Source: Zantedeschia hybrid cultivar (taxonomy: Eukaryota > Streptophyta > Magnoliopsida > Alismatales > Araceae). From it: 64,000 nucleotides of DNA. The notes beneath the pieces are model-generated. The model had not been told where the DNA came from, searched no databases, and was given only the letters and a program-made list of their open reading frames with translations. Shown here in pieces: positions 21,571 to 33,554 of this stretch. Location: positions 39,399,734-39,463,733 of the forward strand of contig JARZZO010000014.1 of the NCBI GenBank assembly GCA_030544215.1, read 5' to 3'. Each line of letters opens with the position of its first letter. Within the stretch, counting starts at the first letter, position 1. Both the position numbers and the translations under genes were made by a program.

Positions 21571-24500
21571 CGCTGGCTACCTTCATGCTAAAGGATAGCG
21601 CCTATGACTGGTGGACCACACTGAAGAGTTTGTCTTATGGGGACAGGAGCCTTAGGGAAATATCTTGGGAGACCTTTGTCAAGGAGTTCAACGCACAATA
21701 TTTCCCTAGACATGTCCAGCGAGCCAAGGAAAGGGAGTTTATGGATCTGACGCAGGGGAGCATGACGGTGCTTGAGTACGAGGCGAAGTTTGTTTCGCTG
21801 GGGCGGTTCGTGCCTTTCATATCTCAGGACGAGGAACGTCGCGCGGAGAGGTTTGTGGATGGGCTTAGGCTCAGTTTGAGGAACTTCGTAGCGTCCCATT
21901 GTTGCACAGACTTGGCGTCAGCAGTTAGGCGGGCAGCAGCTGTAGAGGCTCAGCAGATCCAGTCGGCCCGGGAGAGAGGGCAGACTGTCCAGGGGCCATC
22001 TCGGGGCAGGGGTAAAGCAGCGGCACCGGCTCCTTCCGTCGGATCGGGATCGTCTTCTCTCGGCTCCCGATTCAGGAGATTCTTCAGGGGTGGTGGCAGC
22101 AGTAGCGGCAGCAGCGGCAGCAGCCGGCCCAGACAGGGGCAGCAGAGTCAGACAGTGTCCAGTGCACAGCAGGAGCCAGCTCAGAGGCTTCCGGCAGTTT
22201 GTCAGCAGTGTGGTGGTGCCCATGGCGGGACTCAGTGTCCCACTCTTCCCAGGAGATGTTTTGCTTGCGGCCAACAGGGCCATCTGGCGAGGCAGTGCCC
22301 GCAGGGGTATGGTCAGGGACATGGTTCAGGTGAACAGAAGAAGCCGAGGACCCAGGGGAGAGTACTAGCTATCACCAGGAGAGAGGCTCGCGCGTCCAAC
22401 TTGGTGGAAGGTACACTCTCTATCCTTGGGAACTCTGCGCACGTGTTGATCGATTCGGGTGCTTCGCATTCTTTTATTTCTGAGCAGTTTCTAGATATTC
22501 TTTCTGCACCCGTTGATGAGTTATCTGATGGTCTGATGGTGGAAGTTCCTTCTGGAGACTTCATGATATCCTATAATTGTCTGAGGAGTGTTCCCTTGAC
22601 CATTGAGGGTCATGTGCTACCTGCCCAGTTGGTCGTACTTCCTATTCGTGACTTTGATATCATCCTGGGTATGGATTGGTTGGAAGCCTATTATGCGGAG
22701 GTAGACTGCCACAGGAAGAGGGTGCGCTTCTCTATTCCGGACATCCCGACCTTCTTCTTCCAAGGTATTAGGCTTTCTTCTCGGGGCATCCTTATTTCTG
22801 CCTTTAAGGCACAGAGGTTGCTTGTTGGTGGCTGTGAGGCTTTTCTTGCCTCTGTTGTTGTTTCTGATGCCCGTGCAAGTCCCAGTCCTTGGGAGGTGCC
22901 TGTTGTCTGTGATTTCGTAGATGTGTTTCCGGAAGAGCTGCCTGGCCTTCCTCCACAGCGTGAGGTTGAATTCACCATCGAGCTTGCACCAGGTACGGCG
23001 CCCTTGTCTAAGGCCCCGTATCGGATGGCGCCAGCTGAACTCGCTGAGTTGAAGGCGCAGCTGCAGGAGTTGCTGGACAAGGGTTTTATTCGTCCCAGTA
23101 CATCTCCATGGGGTGCTCCAGTTCTGTTTCTCAGGAAGAAGGATGGTTCTTTGAGATTGTGCATCGATTATAGGCAGCTGAACCAGGTGACAATAAAGAA
23201 TAAGTACCCGCTTCTTAGGATCGATGACTTGATGGATCAGCTGCAGACCGCGAGGGTGTTTTCCAAGATCGATCTGAGATCTGGATACTATCAGATGAGA
23301 ATCAGAGATGTGGATGTTAGTAAGACGGCGTTCAGGACTCGGTATGGGCACTATGAGTTTCTGGTTATGCCCTTTGGCTTAACCAATGCTCCGGCGGCTT
23401 TTATGGATCTGATGAACCGAGTCTTCAGGACCTACCTAGACCAGTTTGTGGTTGTGTTTGTTGATGACATTCTGATCTATTCTTCTTCTGAGGAAGAGCA
23501 CGCTACTCATCTTCGGGCAGTGTTGCAGGTCCTGAGGGAGCACCAACTTTATGCCAAGTTCAGCAAATGTGAATTTTGGCTGAACGAGGTGCACTTTCTT
23601 GGGCACGTTATTTCTGGTGAAGGTATCGCAGTAGACCCAGCGAAGATTGAGGCAGTGATGGACTGGAACAGGCCGACTTCTGTGACCGAGATCAGGAGCT
23701 TTCTGGGGCTTGCTGGATATTACAGACGGTTTGTTCAGGGATTCTCTTCGATAGCGGCCCCCTTGTCGAGGCTGACTCGAAAGGGAGTTCGTTTCGTGTG
23801 GACTGAGGATTGTGAGCAGAGTTTTATTGAGCTAAAAACTCGTCTCACGTCAGCCCCAGTGCTGGTGCTTCCATCCGGGTCAGGTGGATTTGTGGTTTAC
23901 TCGGATGCGTCTCGTCGAGGATTGGGAGCAGTCCTTATGCAGCATGGCAGGGTAGTTGCTTATGCTTCTCGGCAGCTGAAGAGGCATGAAGAAAACTATC
24001 CTACTCATGATTTGGAGCTTGCAGCTGTGGTGTTTGCACTGAAGATCTGGAGGCATTACTTGTATGGGGAGAAATTTCAGGTTTTTACAGATCACAAGAG
24101 CCTGAAATATATGTTCACTCAGAGAGACCTGAACCTGAGGCAGCGAAGGTGGATGGAGTTTATTAAAGATTATGACTTTGACCTTTCCTATCATCCGGGC
24201 AAGGCGAATGTGGTGGCAGACGCTTTGAGTCGGAAGACGGTCATGTCATACCTTATGGTTCGGGAGTGGAAATTATTTGAGCAGGTGGTGGAATCCTCCT
24301 TTAGGGTTCCACGTGAAGAAGATAGAGCGGTACTTGTCAGCTTGACTGTGAGACCGGCTGTGTACCATGCTGTGATTGAGGCTCAGAGGGCAGATGCAGA
24401 GTTACCCCAGATTCTCCAGAGGTCTGAGGTTGAGTTGTGGGATGATGGTACCGTCAGATTCAGAGGGAGACTCTATGTTCCGACTGAGGAAGATGTGCGC

Positions 24501-25748
24501 AGATGTGTTCTTGATGAGGCGCACCGATCGAGGTATGCAGTGCATCCCGGGACAACAAAGATGTATCACTGTTTGAGGAGGCACTTCTGGTGGCCCGGTA
24601 TGAAGAGAGATGTGGCTGAGTATGTGGCTAGATGTATGACATGTCAGCAGGTTAAAGCCGAGCATCAGAGACCTGGAGGGTTGTTGCAACCCTTGCCGAT
24701 TCCTGAGTGGAAATGGGAACATGTGACGATGGACTTTGTGATGGGATTGCCCGCATCCCCTAGCAGAAGAGACGCTATCTGGGTCATCGTTGATCGGCTG
24801 ACCAAGTCGGCACACTTCCTAGCCATTAGGAAGGACTGGTCGGTCGGCAAGCTGGCTAAATTGTTTGTGGACCGGATCGTCTCTCTGCACGGGGTCCCTT
24901 TGTCCATTGTATCAGATCGAGATCCGAGGTTTACTTCCAGATTCTGGAAGAGCTTTCAGCAGGCGTTGGGGACTCAGTTGGCTTTCAGCTCGGCCTATCA
25001 TCCCGAGACTGACGGGCAGTCGGAGAGGACTATTCAGACCTTGGAGGATATGCTCAGGGCGTGTTGCCTAGATTGGGGAGGTTCGTGGGAACAGCATTTG
25101 TCCACTGTGGAATTTGCCTACAACAACAACTACCATTCTAGCATCGGCATGGCGCCTTATGAGGCTTTGTATGGGCGGCCGTGTCGATCACCGGTGTGTT
25201 GGTCTGAGATCGGTGAGAGGCAAATTGCAGGACCTGAGTTGGTACAGCAGTGTGCTGAGGTCGCCAGGACAGTTCAGCAGAGGTTGACCGCAACTCAGAG
25301 TAGGCAGAAGAGTTATGCCGACATCCGACGGAGACCACTTGAGTTTGAAGTTGGGAACCACGTGTTTCTCCGAGTCTCGCCCTCCAAGGGTGTGATGAGA
25401 TTCGGGAAGCGCGGCAAGCTGAGTCCGCGTTATATTGGACCTTTTCCCATTCTTGCTCGAATCGGGGAAACCGCGTATCAGTTGGCCTTGCCGCCCAATC
25501 TGGCTGGAGTGCACGATGTGTTCCATGTGTCCTTGTTGAGGAAGTATGTTCAGGATCCGTCCCATGTGTTGGACTTTTCAGAGTTGGAGGTCGTTGAGGA
25601 CCTGTCATTTCCAGAATACCCGGTTCGTATTGAGGATCGCAGAGAGCAGGTCCTGCGGAACAAGGTCGTACCGCTGGTCAAGGTGATTTGGCAGTACCAC
25701 TCCGGAGGTGAGGCAACCTGGGAGCGAGAGGACGAGATGCGGGAGTAG
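21558..25748 (+). CDS. Gy-1 gag-pol polyprotein, open but lacking the proper gag start
   Basis: A 1396-codon open frame encodes most of a chromovirus polyprotein. Domains: C-terminal part of gag (residues about 1-230, with DWWTTLKSLSYGD), zinc knuckle CFACGQQGHLARQC (234-247), aspartic protease LIDSGASHSF (Asp 299), reverse transcriptase with FVDD at 634-637, RNase H with YSDAS (Asp 783), integrase HHCC zinc region (about 989-1029), and integrase core with Asp 1059, Asp 1120 and Glu 1156. A chromodomain-like end (VPLVKVIWQ...ATWERED) is near 1370-1390. All catalytic residues I can check are present. The ATG at 21558 is only the first Met of the frame; the true gag start is 21299 in another frame. 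The final codon is TAG where related proteins continue a few residues (EMRE then FPYLF is still readable after the stop). The polyprotein would copy element RNA in cytoplasmic particles and integrate the DNA in the nucleus. Protein without intact gag is unlikely to work alone. Confidence 0.93.
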   Translation: MRRPPLATFMLKDSAYDWWTTLKSLSYGDRSLREISWETFVKEFNAQYFPRHVQRAKEREFMDLTQGSMTVLEYEAKFVSLGRFVPFISQDEERRAERFVDGLRLSLRNFVASHCCTDLASAVRRAAAVEAQQIQSARERGQTVQGPSRGRGKAAAPAPSVGSGSSSLGSRFRRFFRGGGSSSGSSGSSRPRQGQQSQTVSSAQQEPAQRLPAVCQQCGGAHGGTQCPTLPRRCFACGQQGHLARQCPQGYGQGHGSGEQKKPRTQGRVLAITRREARASNLVEGTLSILGNSAHVLIDSGASHSFISEQFLDILSAPVDELSDGLMVEVPSGDFMISYNCLRSVPLTIEGHVLPAQLVVLPIRDFDIILGMDWLEAYYAEVDCHRKRVRFSIPDIPTFFFQGIRLSSRGILISAFKAQRLLVGGCEAFLASVVVSDARASPSPWEVPVVCDFVDVFPEELPGLPPQREVEFTIELAPGTAPLSKAPYRMAPAELAELKAQLQELLDKGFIRPSTSPWGAPVLFLRKKDGSLRLCIDYRQLNQVTIKNKYPLLRIDDLMDQLQTARVFSKIDLRSGYYQMRIRDVDVSKTAFRTRYGHYEFLVMPFGLTNAPAAFMDLMNRVFRTYLDQFVVVFVDDILIYSSSEEEHATHLRAVLQVLREHQLYAKFSKCEFWLNEVHFLGHVISGEGIAVDPAKIEAVMDWNRPTSVTEIRSFLGLAGYYRRFVQGFSSIAAPLSRLTRKGVRFVWTEDCEQSFIELKTRLTSAPVLVLPSGSGGFVVYSDASRRGLGAVLMQHGRVVAYASRQLKRHEENYPTHDLELAAVVFALKIWRHYLYGEKFQVFTDHKSLKYMFTQRDLNLRQRRWMEFIKDYDFDLSYHPGKANVVADALSRKTVMSYLMVREWKLFEQVVESSFRVPREEDRAVLVSLTVRPAVYHAVIEAQRADAELPQILQRSEVELWDDGTVRFRGRLYVPTEEDVRRCVLDEAHRSRYAVHPGTTKMYHCLRRHFWWPGMKRDVAEYVARCMTCQQVKAEHQRPGGLLQPLPIPEWKWEHVTMDFVMGLPASPSRRDAIWVIVDRLTKSAHFLAIRKDWSVGKLAKLFVDRIVSLHGVPLSIVSDRDPRFTSRFWKSFQQALGTQLAFSSAYHPETDGQSERTIQTLEDMLRACCLDWGGSWEQHLSTVEFAYNNNYHSSIGMAPYEALYGRPCRSPVCWSEIGERQIAGPELVQQCAEVARTVQQRLTATQSRQKSYADIRRRPLEFEVGNHVFLRVSPSKGVMRFGKRGKLSPRYIGPFPILARIGETAYQLALPPNLAGVHDVFHVSLLRKYVQDPSHVLDFSELEVVEDLSFPEYPVRIEDRREQVLRNKVVPLVKVIWQYHSGGEATWEREDEMRE

Positions 25749-25844
25749 TTCCCTTACCTCTTCTCGTGAGTTTTATTGTAAACTTGTATCCTTGTTCTGA
25801 CCTTGTTGAATTCTAGCAGTCAATTTCGAGGACGAAATTTCTTT

Positions 25845-25857
25845 AAGGGGGGGAGAA
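25845..25857 (+). promoter_or_regulatory. Gy-1 polypurine tract
   Basis: AAGGGGGGGAGAA directly precedes the 3' LTR. Upstream, GAGGACGAAATTTCTTT is the usual context in this lineage. Confidence 0.92.
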
Positions 25858-28183
25858 TGTAAGGATCGAGACTTTCGGATCCGGTTTTCGGGTCATACCC
25901 TGTTGTTCTAATCCCTGTGGGGGGCGGAAGTTCTGAGTTGAATCGCGTCAAGACCTGGCGACGCGTTTTGAACGGCGTCCACCTTGGCAGACGCGTTTCA
26001 GGTGCTGCCACGTGGGTGCCGCGGGGGTTGGCCTTGGGCCGCGTGAGTACGGCCCTGTCAGGACGTCTGAACGGCGTCTGCGAAGGACGACGCCTTTCAG
26101 ACTGCGACTCTGGGTGTGTCAGAGTACGGCCCTGACAAGTTGTCTGAATGGCGTCTGTGTGGGACGACGCGTTTCAGAATCTTGTCAGAGCCGCCCTCAC
26201 ATCACCTGATTGGCGTCCGTGTATGTCGACGCATTTTAGCCAGTTTCTGGTTAACCCCGTGAGCCCTCCTTCTTTCCCTCATTTTCTCCTACTCTCCTTC
26301 TCTCCTCCTCCTCCGGCGACCGGCGGCGACCACCTCCTCCTCCCTCTTTTCCTCCCACCATTTCGCCTCTCCCTCCACTCCATCCTCTACCTAACTCATA
26401 CCACTACCACCTCCACTTCCACTGCGGCGTTCTACTCTCCGGACGGCGGCCGACGTCACGGTGGAGCAAGGACGACCACGGCGGTACCGGCGGCGGCGTG
26501 GGGCGAGAAGGGTGGACGGCGTGAAGCTTGGAGGAGTTCGAGTGTCCGGTAGGGTGACGTTCCCCGTAGCGTTGTGTTTAAATCATGTTTTCCTCGATAT
26601 GCATGTTGTAGATCTTCGGTTTTGGGGGTTAGAATGAGCATGTTTAGGTTCTCTATGGGGGTGTTTGCCTATGAATTGTCTTGCTCTTCGTTTCCCCTCC
26701 AATTTGAATGATTTTTGGGGGTATTTGGGGTTGGAAAGGGAGCCCTCGGGTTTAGGGCGTTCCTGGTTCCTGAGGCTGAAAGACGTCGTGCATGGATGAC
26801 GCCTTTTTGAAGGGCGTCGGGCCATCACGACGCCTTTTAGACAGGAATTGACTGACAGGCAGACTGCCAGGTCGGGGATTCTGTGGCTAAATGGCGTCAT
26901 GGGTAAACGACGCATTTTTGAATGGCGTCAGGCGTCCATGACGCGTTTTAACCACAGAAATCCCCTGAATAAAGCTCTTGGAAATTCCGGATTTTCGTGT
27001 TGAATGGCGTCTGGGGATGTCGACGCCTTTTAAAAGGCGACTACTGGTGTCGACGCCTTTTAAGGCCAGAATCTGAAGACTGATTTATATAAACCTGTAC
27101 TTGGAGCTTGAATGGCGTCGACCTAGGTCGACGCGGTTCAAGACAGAATCTCACTAATGCATGCCAGTAAAACGTGTTCATACTGCTAGATAGATGGGTA
27201 GCACATGTTTTAGTGCACCCGATAGAGATGGATTCCTCATGATCGGATGGTTCTATGTGTGTTATGCGATCGCGGGCTTTTCACGTGACCGGATCGCACT
27301 GTGTTGGGTTTTCAGTTACTGTGGACCTGGAGTGACATTATAGCACTTTATCACCCTGTGCTGGTGGGGGCGTGAGCACAGCGCTGGTGGGGGCGTGGGC
27401 GGGGTGACGCCTAGTGAGAGAGGGTCACCTGGTGAACCCCGGGGTCAGCTAGTACCGGTGTCGGAGTGGTACATTCGGAGAGTCACTCATGCTGGGGGAA
27501 GGGGTAGTCACCTGAGCCAGTTGGGCCGGAGTAGCGAGCGTGCTATCCGAGGGGCTACTCCTTGGTCTCAGCGGGTCGAGGTTTTCCCTACGGTTGTTTG
27601 CACGGTCGGCGAGTTCTATCGAGATGACGGTTGTAGATTTTCTAACGGCTGGTTTAGAATGTGCATGATTATTATAACTGTGATTGCATGTATTCTCACG
27701 TAGAAAATTAGGAATCGTACCTGCCACTACACTTGTTACTTCACCGTTAGCTGTACTTTGCACTTGTGGGTGCGTGCGTGGGCAGTGGGGATCGAAGGAT
27801 CCCTATTGAGTCTTGTTCTTGAGACTCACCTCTGCGGTTTTCAGGTGAGGACTCCCAGCAGACTTAGAGCGGCGTGTGCGGCCGTGTGTTGTGCTTCTTC
27901 GGCAGTTGTTCCGGGGTATGCCGCGATGTAGTTGTTATTTATTTTTGGCCTGTATGTTTAATTATTTCCTTTCAGCTGGAGTATGTAATTATTTGCTGTA
28001 ATCGAGTCGCATTGTAATAATTTTAATTTCCTGCACTTTCATTTCAATTCAATGCGATGTGGATGTTTAGCTTAGTTTATTATTTATTTCCCAGACTTAC
28101 TAGATCCTGGTTTGGTTCCAAATTAATGATTCGGTACCCATTTAGTAATCGGATTCCCGATTATAGGGTGGCGGGTCGTTACA
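25858..28183 (+). repeat. Gy-1 3' LTR
   Basis: 2326 bp, the same length as the 5' LTR, with about 30 substitutions and the same hairpin array. It ends ...GGGTCGTTACA and is followed by TSD ATGTA (28184-28188). Confidence 0.95.
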
Positions 28184-30397
28184 ATGTATGCTTTCTCTTC
28201 AAGTGTCTTGGGAGACATTGCTTTGGAGAGATAAATTCCATGTCTCATCGGAATCAAACCTCGTTTGAAATTTTTCATGTCAAACCTTTTGACTGTGGTG
28301 TTTATGTACATGGATTGGGATAATCCAAGCATCCTCTTGGATCTATCTCTATAGATCTTTATTCTCAGAATATTGGAAGCCTCTCTCAAATCCTTCGTAG
28401 AGAAGTTTTTAGATAACCAAATCTTTACTGATGACACCATTCCTACATCATTCCTAATGACTAGAATATCATCAACGTAAAGTACTAAAAATGTAACCGC
28501 ACTCCCATTGGTCTTCTTATATACACAAGCTTCATCTTCATGCTTAATAAAGTCATAAGATTTGATTGCTTCATCAAATCTTAAGTTCCAAGTTCGGGAT
28601 GCCTGCTTTAATCCATAAATGGATCTTTACAATCTGCATACTTTACTTGGATGCTCTTTGGAAGTGATTCATTCAACTTGTATCATATACACCGCTTCCT
28701 GAAGGTTGCCGTTAAGGAACGTAGTTTTTGCATCCATTTGTCATATTTCATAATCATAGAATGCAGCAAAGGCAAGAAGTATTCTGATTGACTTAATCAT
28801 GGCAACTGGGGAAAAAGTTTCGTCATAGTCAATACCTTGTCTTTGACGATATTCTTTCGCTTCCATTATTGCCTTGTAAGTGTCAATCTGTCCATCTGCC
28901 CCGATCTTTCTTTTAAAGATTCAATTACTATCAATAGGTACTATATCTTCCAGCAAATTAACCAAGTTCCAAACTTGGTTGGCATACATGGACTAAATTT
29001 CTGATTTCATTGCCTCTTACCATTTCTATGATTCTTGACTATTCCTGGCATCTTGGTAGGTTTGAGGATCATCATCTTCATTTAAGTGTACTATTAGTTT
29101 GCCGTCATCGATATGTCTAACATATCTTTCAGGCTGCTTAGGCACTCTACCAGATCTGCGAATTTCTTGTGTATTGTTTTGAACGTATTCTTGAGTCAAT
29201 GGCTTATCAGATGAGCCAGCATTGATTTGTGAGTCTAAAATTTCTTCCAGTTTTATCTTGCTCTCACTGTCTTCTTTTAAAAGATTTTCTTTCTCTAAGA
29301 AGACAGCTCTTTTTGCGACAAACACCCTTTAATCGCTGGACTGATAGAAATAATATCCAAAAGTCTCTTTTGGATATCCCACAAACCTACATTTTGTTGT
29401 CCTAGAATCCAGTTTATCTGTATCATGTCTTTTGACATGTGCAGGACAACCCCAGATTCTAACATGCTTAAAAAATGGTTTCTTCCCTTTCCATATCTCA
29501 TATGGAGTGGAAGATACTGACTTACTAGGAACTTTGTTCCAAAGATATGCAGCAGATAGTAGTGCATATCCCCATAAAGAAATTAAAAGTTTAGCATAAC
29601 TCATCATTGATCGTACCATATCTAATAGCATACGATTCTTCCCTTCCGATACACCATTTAACTGTGGCGTATAGGGAGGAGTCCACTAAGACAGAATACC
29701 ATTATTCTTTAGATATTGTGTGAATTTTGTACTTAAGTATTCACCCCTCCAATCAGATCAAAGAGTCTTGATACTCTTTCTAGTTTGTTTCTCAACTTCA
29801 TTTTTAAATTCTTTAAATTTCTCAAAGACTTCTGACTTATATTTCATTAAATATATGCAACCATATCTTGAGAAATCATCTATAAATGAAACAAAGTATG
29901 AGTAACCACCCATAGCATGAGTGGACATTAGACCACATATATCACTATGTATTAGTTCCAATAATTCCTTAGCTCTTTCTCTATGTCCAGAAAATGGAGC
30001 TTTAGTCATTTTTTCTATGAGACAAGCTTCACAAATTGCAAATGATTCACAATCAAATAGATCAAGATATCTATTCTTTTGCAACTTAATAATCCTATTC
30101 TTATTTATATGATCGAGCCTAAAATGCCATATATATGATTTATTCACATCTTTATCTATTTGTTCAAGAGACTTATTTACTAGACATACATCATATGCAA
30201 TAGCAAGTAAATGCAAACCATTTAATAAATATCCAAAAACAAACAATTGGTCTCTTAGATAAATAGAACAACTATTATTCTCTAGTTTCATTGAATATCC
30301 TTCTCTATTTAAACAAGAAATAGAAATGATATTCCTAATAATAATTGGAACATAATAACAATCTTTAAGTTCCAATATGTCTCCTGATGGCATCTTG
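28184..30397 (-). pseudogene. copia-1 integrase and reverse transcriptase, unit 1
   Basis: Minus-strand order: protease-integrase start at 30393-29758 with WHFRLDHI...FAICEACL (HHCC intact) and the first core Asp in LELIHSDICGL. Next is the integrase C-terminus at 29631-29329 (KHVRIWGCPAHVKRH, CRFVGYPKETFGYYFY) and a linker at 29325-29026. The reverse transcriptase follows, decayed, with a YVDD box near 28480 and IWLSKNFSTKDLREASNILR at 28440-28350. Frameshifts and stops occur between these pieces. It continues at 18815 across Gy-1 and at 32527 across the solo LTR. Confidence 0.85.
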
Positions 30398-32526
30398 TGT
30401 AAGGATTGAGGTTTCGGATCCGGTTATCGGGTCAGTTTTCGGGGTCGGATCCCTTAGTTTGGGCCATGGTGGGTGTTTTAGGCTGTGCCACGTAGGCTGG
30501 CCTTGGGGCGCGAGAGTACGGCCCTGGTCTTATCGTTTGAATGGCGTCTTGTATGGACGACGCCATTTAGAGTACAACCCTGCTTTGTCAGAGTACGGCC
30601 CGGTCTTGTCATTTGAATGACGTCGGTCTTGGACGACCCGTATTCTCCAGTTTATGTTTGACCCCGCGAACCCTCCCTCCTTTCCCTTATTCTCTCCTTT
30701 CTCTTCTCTCTCCTCTCTTCCCTCCAATCTCCGGCGAACCCCTTCCCCCTCTCCTTCCTTTTCTCCCTCCATTCCATCTCTCCCTCCACTCCATCCACCT
30801 CCTAACTCCCACCACTACCATCTCCTCTGCGGCGTTTTCTCTTCAGACGGCGGCCGACGTCCCGGTGGAGTAACGGCATCCACGGCGGTACCGGCGGCGG
30901 CGTGTGGCGAGGAAAGTCAACAGCTTGGAGCTAGGAGGAGTTCGAGTAACCGGTAGGGTGATGATCCCCGTTGTATTTCGTTTTAAAACCATGTTTTTCC
31001 CGATTTGGAGCATGTTTAAGGGTTTTCTTGGGGTGAAAATATTAATTGCATATAATGAGAATTTTGGTGTTTTAATGGGTATTTAGGTTCTTCTCCTCCT
31101 TCTCCACTTTTATTGTGTTTTTACACGATTTTGGGGAGGAAATTCCACCCCGTGGATTGGGAGATGGCGAAGAAAGAACATGTCTATGAGGGTTAAATGG
31201 CGTCGGGGGACAGCGACGCCTTTTAGAAATGCGGCTTCAACCCGCGACGTGATTTAGTCCAAATAACATACTCTGTCTCTGGACTGATGAGCGTCCAGGG
31301 ACAGCGATGCCTTTTGAACTGCGACTTCCATGCTCGACGCGTTTTAAGTCAAATCACCCCGAGCTTTGTCTCTGTTTCTGTCATTATCAAGCGACTAGGG
31401 ATAGCGACGGCTTTTTAAACGGCGACCTTGTTGAACGATGCCTTTTAGGCCTTTTTCCGAGGCCAGATTTCACATGAACCAGCTTAGGAAGCTTGAATGA
31501 TATCGGCCTTGGGCGATGCGATTCAAACCAGAATTTCATTAATCCCTGCAATTAACATGTGTTTACATTGTTAGATAATTTAGTTAATTGCATACTTAGA
31601 AATGTACTCGATGACGATGGATTCTATGTGATCGGATCGCACCACGTTGTGTTTTGTGCGATCGTGGGCCTAGAGTGACAGGTGTTAGCGCTTAGGCACC
31701 CTGTGTCGGTGTGGGAGTGACACGCGGCGCCGGTGTGGGAGTGGCGGGGTGACACCTAGAGAGAGGGTCACCTGGTGTACTCCGGGGTATAGCTAGTACC
31801 AGTGTTGGAGTGGTACATTCAGAGTGTCACTCGTGCTAGGAGAAGTAGAACCACCTGGAGTCTGTCAGGCCAGTGTAGCTAGCGCGCTATCCGAGGGGTT
31901 GTTGTTTGGTCTAAGCGGGTCGGTGTTTTCCGCGTTCGGTCGTGTGGTCGGCGTGTTTTGCCGAGACGCTGGTCGTGGGCTCCGTGGTAGAATGATTTTA
32001 GAATTGTACATGTTATATTTCAAATGCATGTGTTTTATATCGAATTCTAGAAATTGTGTTTACTGCTTTACTTGCTTAAATTATCTATATTTGTGTTGCT
32101 GCACTTGTGGGTGCATGAGTGGGCGGTGGGGATCGAAGGATCACAATTGAGTCTTTTCAATTAGACTCACCCCTGCGGTTTTCAGGTGAGGGTTCTAAGC
32201 AGGCGTAGCGAGGAGAGTGTTGCTTTGGGTCGCGCGCCAACAGCCGCTGTTCCGGGATATGCCCCGATGTAATTGTTATTTTATTTTCTGGCCTGTATGC
32301 TTAATTATTTCCTTTCAGTTGGAGTATGTAATTATTTGCTGAGTCGAGTCGCATTGTAATAATTTTTAATTCTTACACTTCTTTTTTAATTAAATGCGAT
32401 GTGAATGTTTAGCTTAGTTTATTATTTATTTCCCAGACCTATCAAGATCCTAGTTTGGCTCCAAATTAATGATTCGATACCCATTTAGTAATCAGATCCC
32501 CGATTATAGGGTGGCAGGTCGTTACA
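30398..32526 (+). repeat. Solo Gy-family LTR
   Basis: TGTAAGGATTGAGG...GGCAGGTCGTTACA, 2129 bp, flanked by a perfect 5-bp TSD TCTTG (30393-30397 and 32527-32531). The unit 2 copy is uninterrupted at the matching site (about 55195). It has fewer hairpin units than Gy-1 (for example at about 30538-30570, 31195-31225 and 31490-31530), so the array varies in copy number. LTR-LTR recombination is the usual origin of such solo copies. Confidence 0.93.
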
Positions 32527-33554
32527 TCTTGAGTCTTGTTGTCCCCACAGCTAATACAGCAACCTTTGCTCTATTTTCAAGTCTCAGATCCATGTCTCCA
32601 TCATTCAATCTTCTTCTACTTGTTAGCACCTGCAGGTTATTGTAGATATGAGAAACACATCTAGTATCTAATACCCAAGATGTAGATTCTCTATAAGACA
32701 AGTTAAAATCAATCATGAGTATACATGAAGTTACACCAAGCTTCTCTTTTGTTTTTTCTGCTAGATAAATCTTGCAGTTTCTTTTCCAATGTCCTTTTTT
32801 ATGGCAGTGGAAACATTGACCTTTATCATTGGCTTTTACTTAATCCTTTTGAACAGCTAGTTTGCTTTTCACCAGCTTCTTAGCCTTACCTTTCTTAAAG
32901 GTTTGTCCAGCTTTCCTTTTCTTGTTAGTCTTACCGACAAGCATTACGTGTGCCTTATCATTTTGGATAGTACCCTCAGCTGTCTTCAACATATGGAGCA
33001 GCTGAGCTAGTGTAACCTCAATTTTATTCATATTGAAGTTAATGATAAACTGTGAAAAAGAGTCTGGTAAGGATTGAAGGATTAAATCGATGCTTAAGTC
33101 ATTGTTCATAACAAAGCCAAGCACCGCGAGCCTTTCTATCCACTCTATCACCTTAAACACGTGTTTGCACAGATGTGTCATCGGTCATTCTAGTCCTGAA
33201 CAGTTTCTTTGATATCTCATATCTTTCTATTCTGGATTGTTCACTAAACAACTCTTGTAGGTGATTTAGAATAGCTTTAGCTTCCATACTATCATGCTGT
33301 CTTTGTAGTTCATTAGACATAGAACCCAGTATATAACATTGGACTTTAATAGAGTCCTCCTTCCAGTTTTCGTAAATCATCAGTTCATCCTCGTTGGCAT
33401 TTTCACCATGTTGTTCTGGATCAGGCTGATCTAAGACATAAGCAACTTTTTCACACCTGAGGACAATCTTCAGGTTGCGGAGCCAATCAATATAGTTTGG
33501 TCCCATGAGTTTGTTAGCATCAAGTATGCTACGAAGAAGATTAGGCGACGATAT
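32527..33554 (-). pseudogene. copia-1 gag and protease start, unit 1
   Basis: UBN2-type gag: GPNYIDWLRNLKIVLRCEK, LQRQHDSMEAKAILNHLQEL, FVMNNDLSIDLILQSLPDSF and GKTNKKRKAGQTFKKGKAKK. A gag zinc knuckle lies near 32800, and the protease motif WVLDTRCVSH (Gly of D-T-G is Arg) near 32660. The start codon is mutated to ATA (33554-33552). A frame break separates 33506-33153 from 33181-32840. Confidence 0.85.

Larger units (their letters stand above)
18816..28183 (+). mobile_element. Gy-1: full-length Ty3/gypsy chromovirus (Tekay-like)
   Basis: This 9368-bp element has two 2326-bp LTRs, a tRNA-Met primer site, gag-pol and a PPT, flanked by a perfect 5-bp TSD ATGTA (18811-18815 and 28184-28188). 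The two LTRs differ at about 30 positions by eye (about 1.4%), so it is young compared with its surroundings. It inserted in the opposite orientation into copia-1 reverse transcriptase. The same site is empty in the unit 2 copy (about 50560). Domain order protease-RT-RNase H-integrase places it in Ty3/gypsy; a chromodomain-like C-terminus suggests Tekay/Del. Confidence 0.95.
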
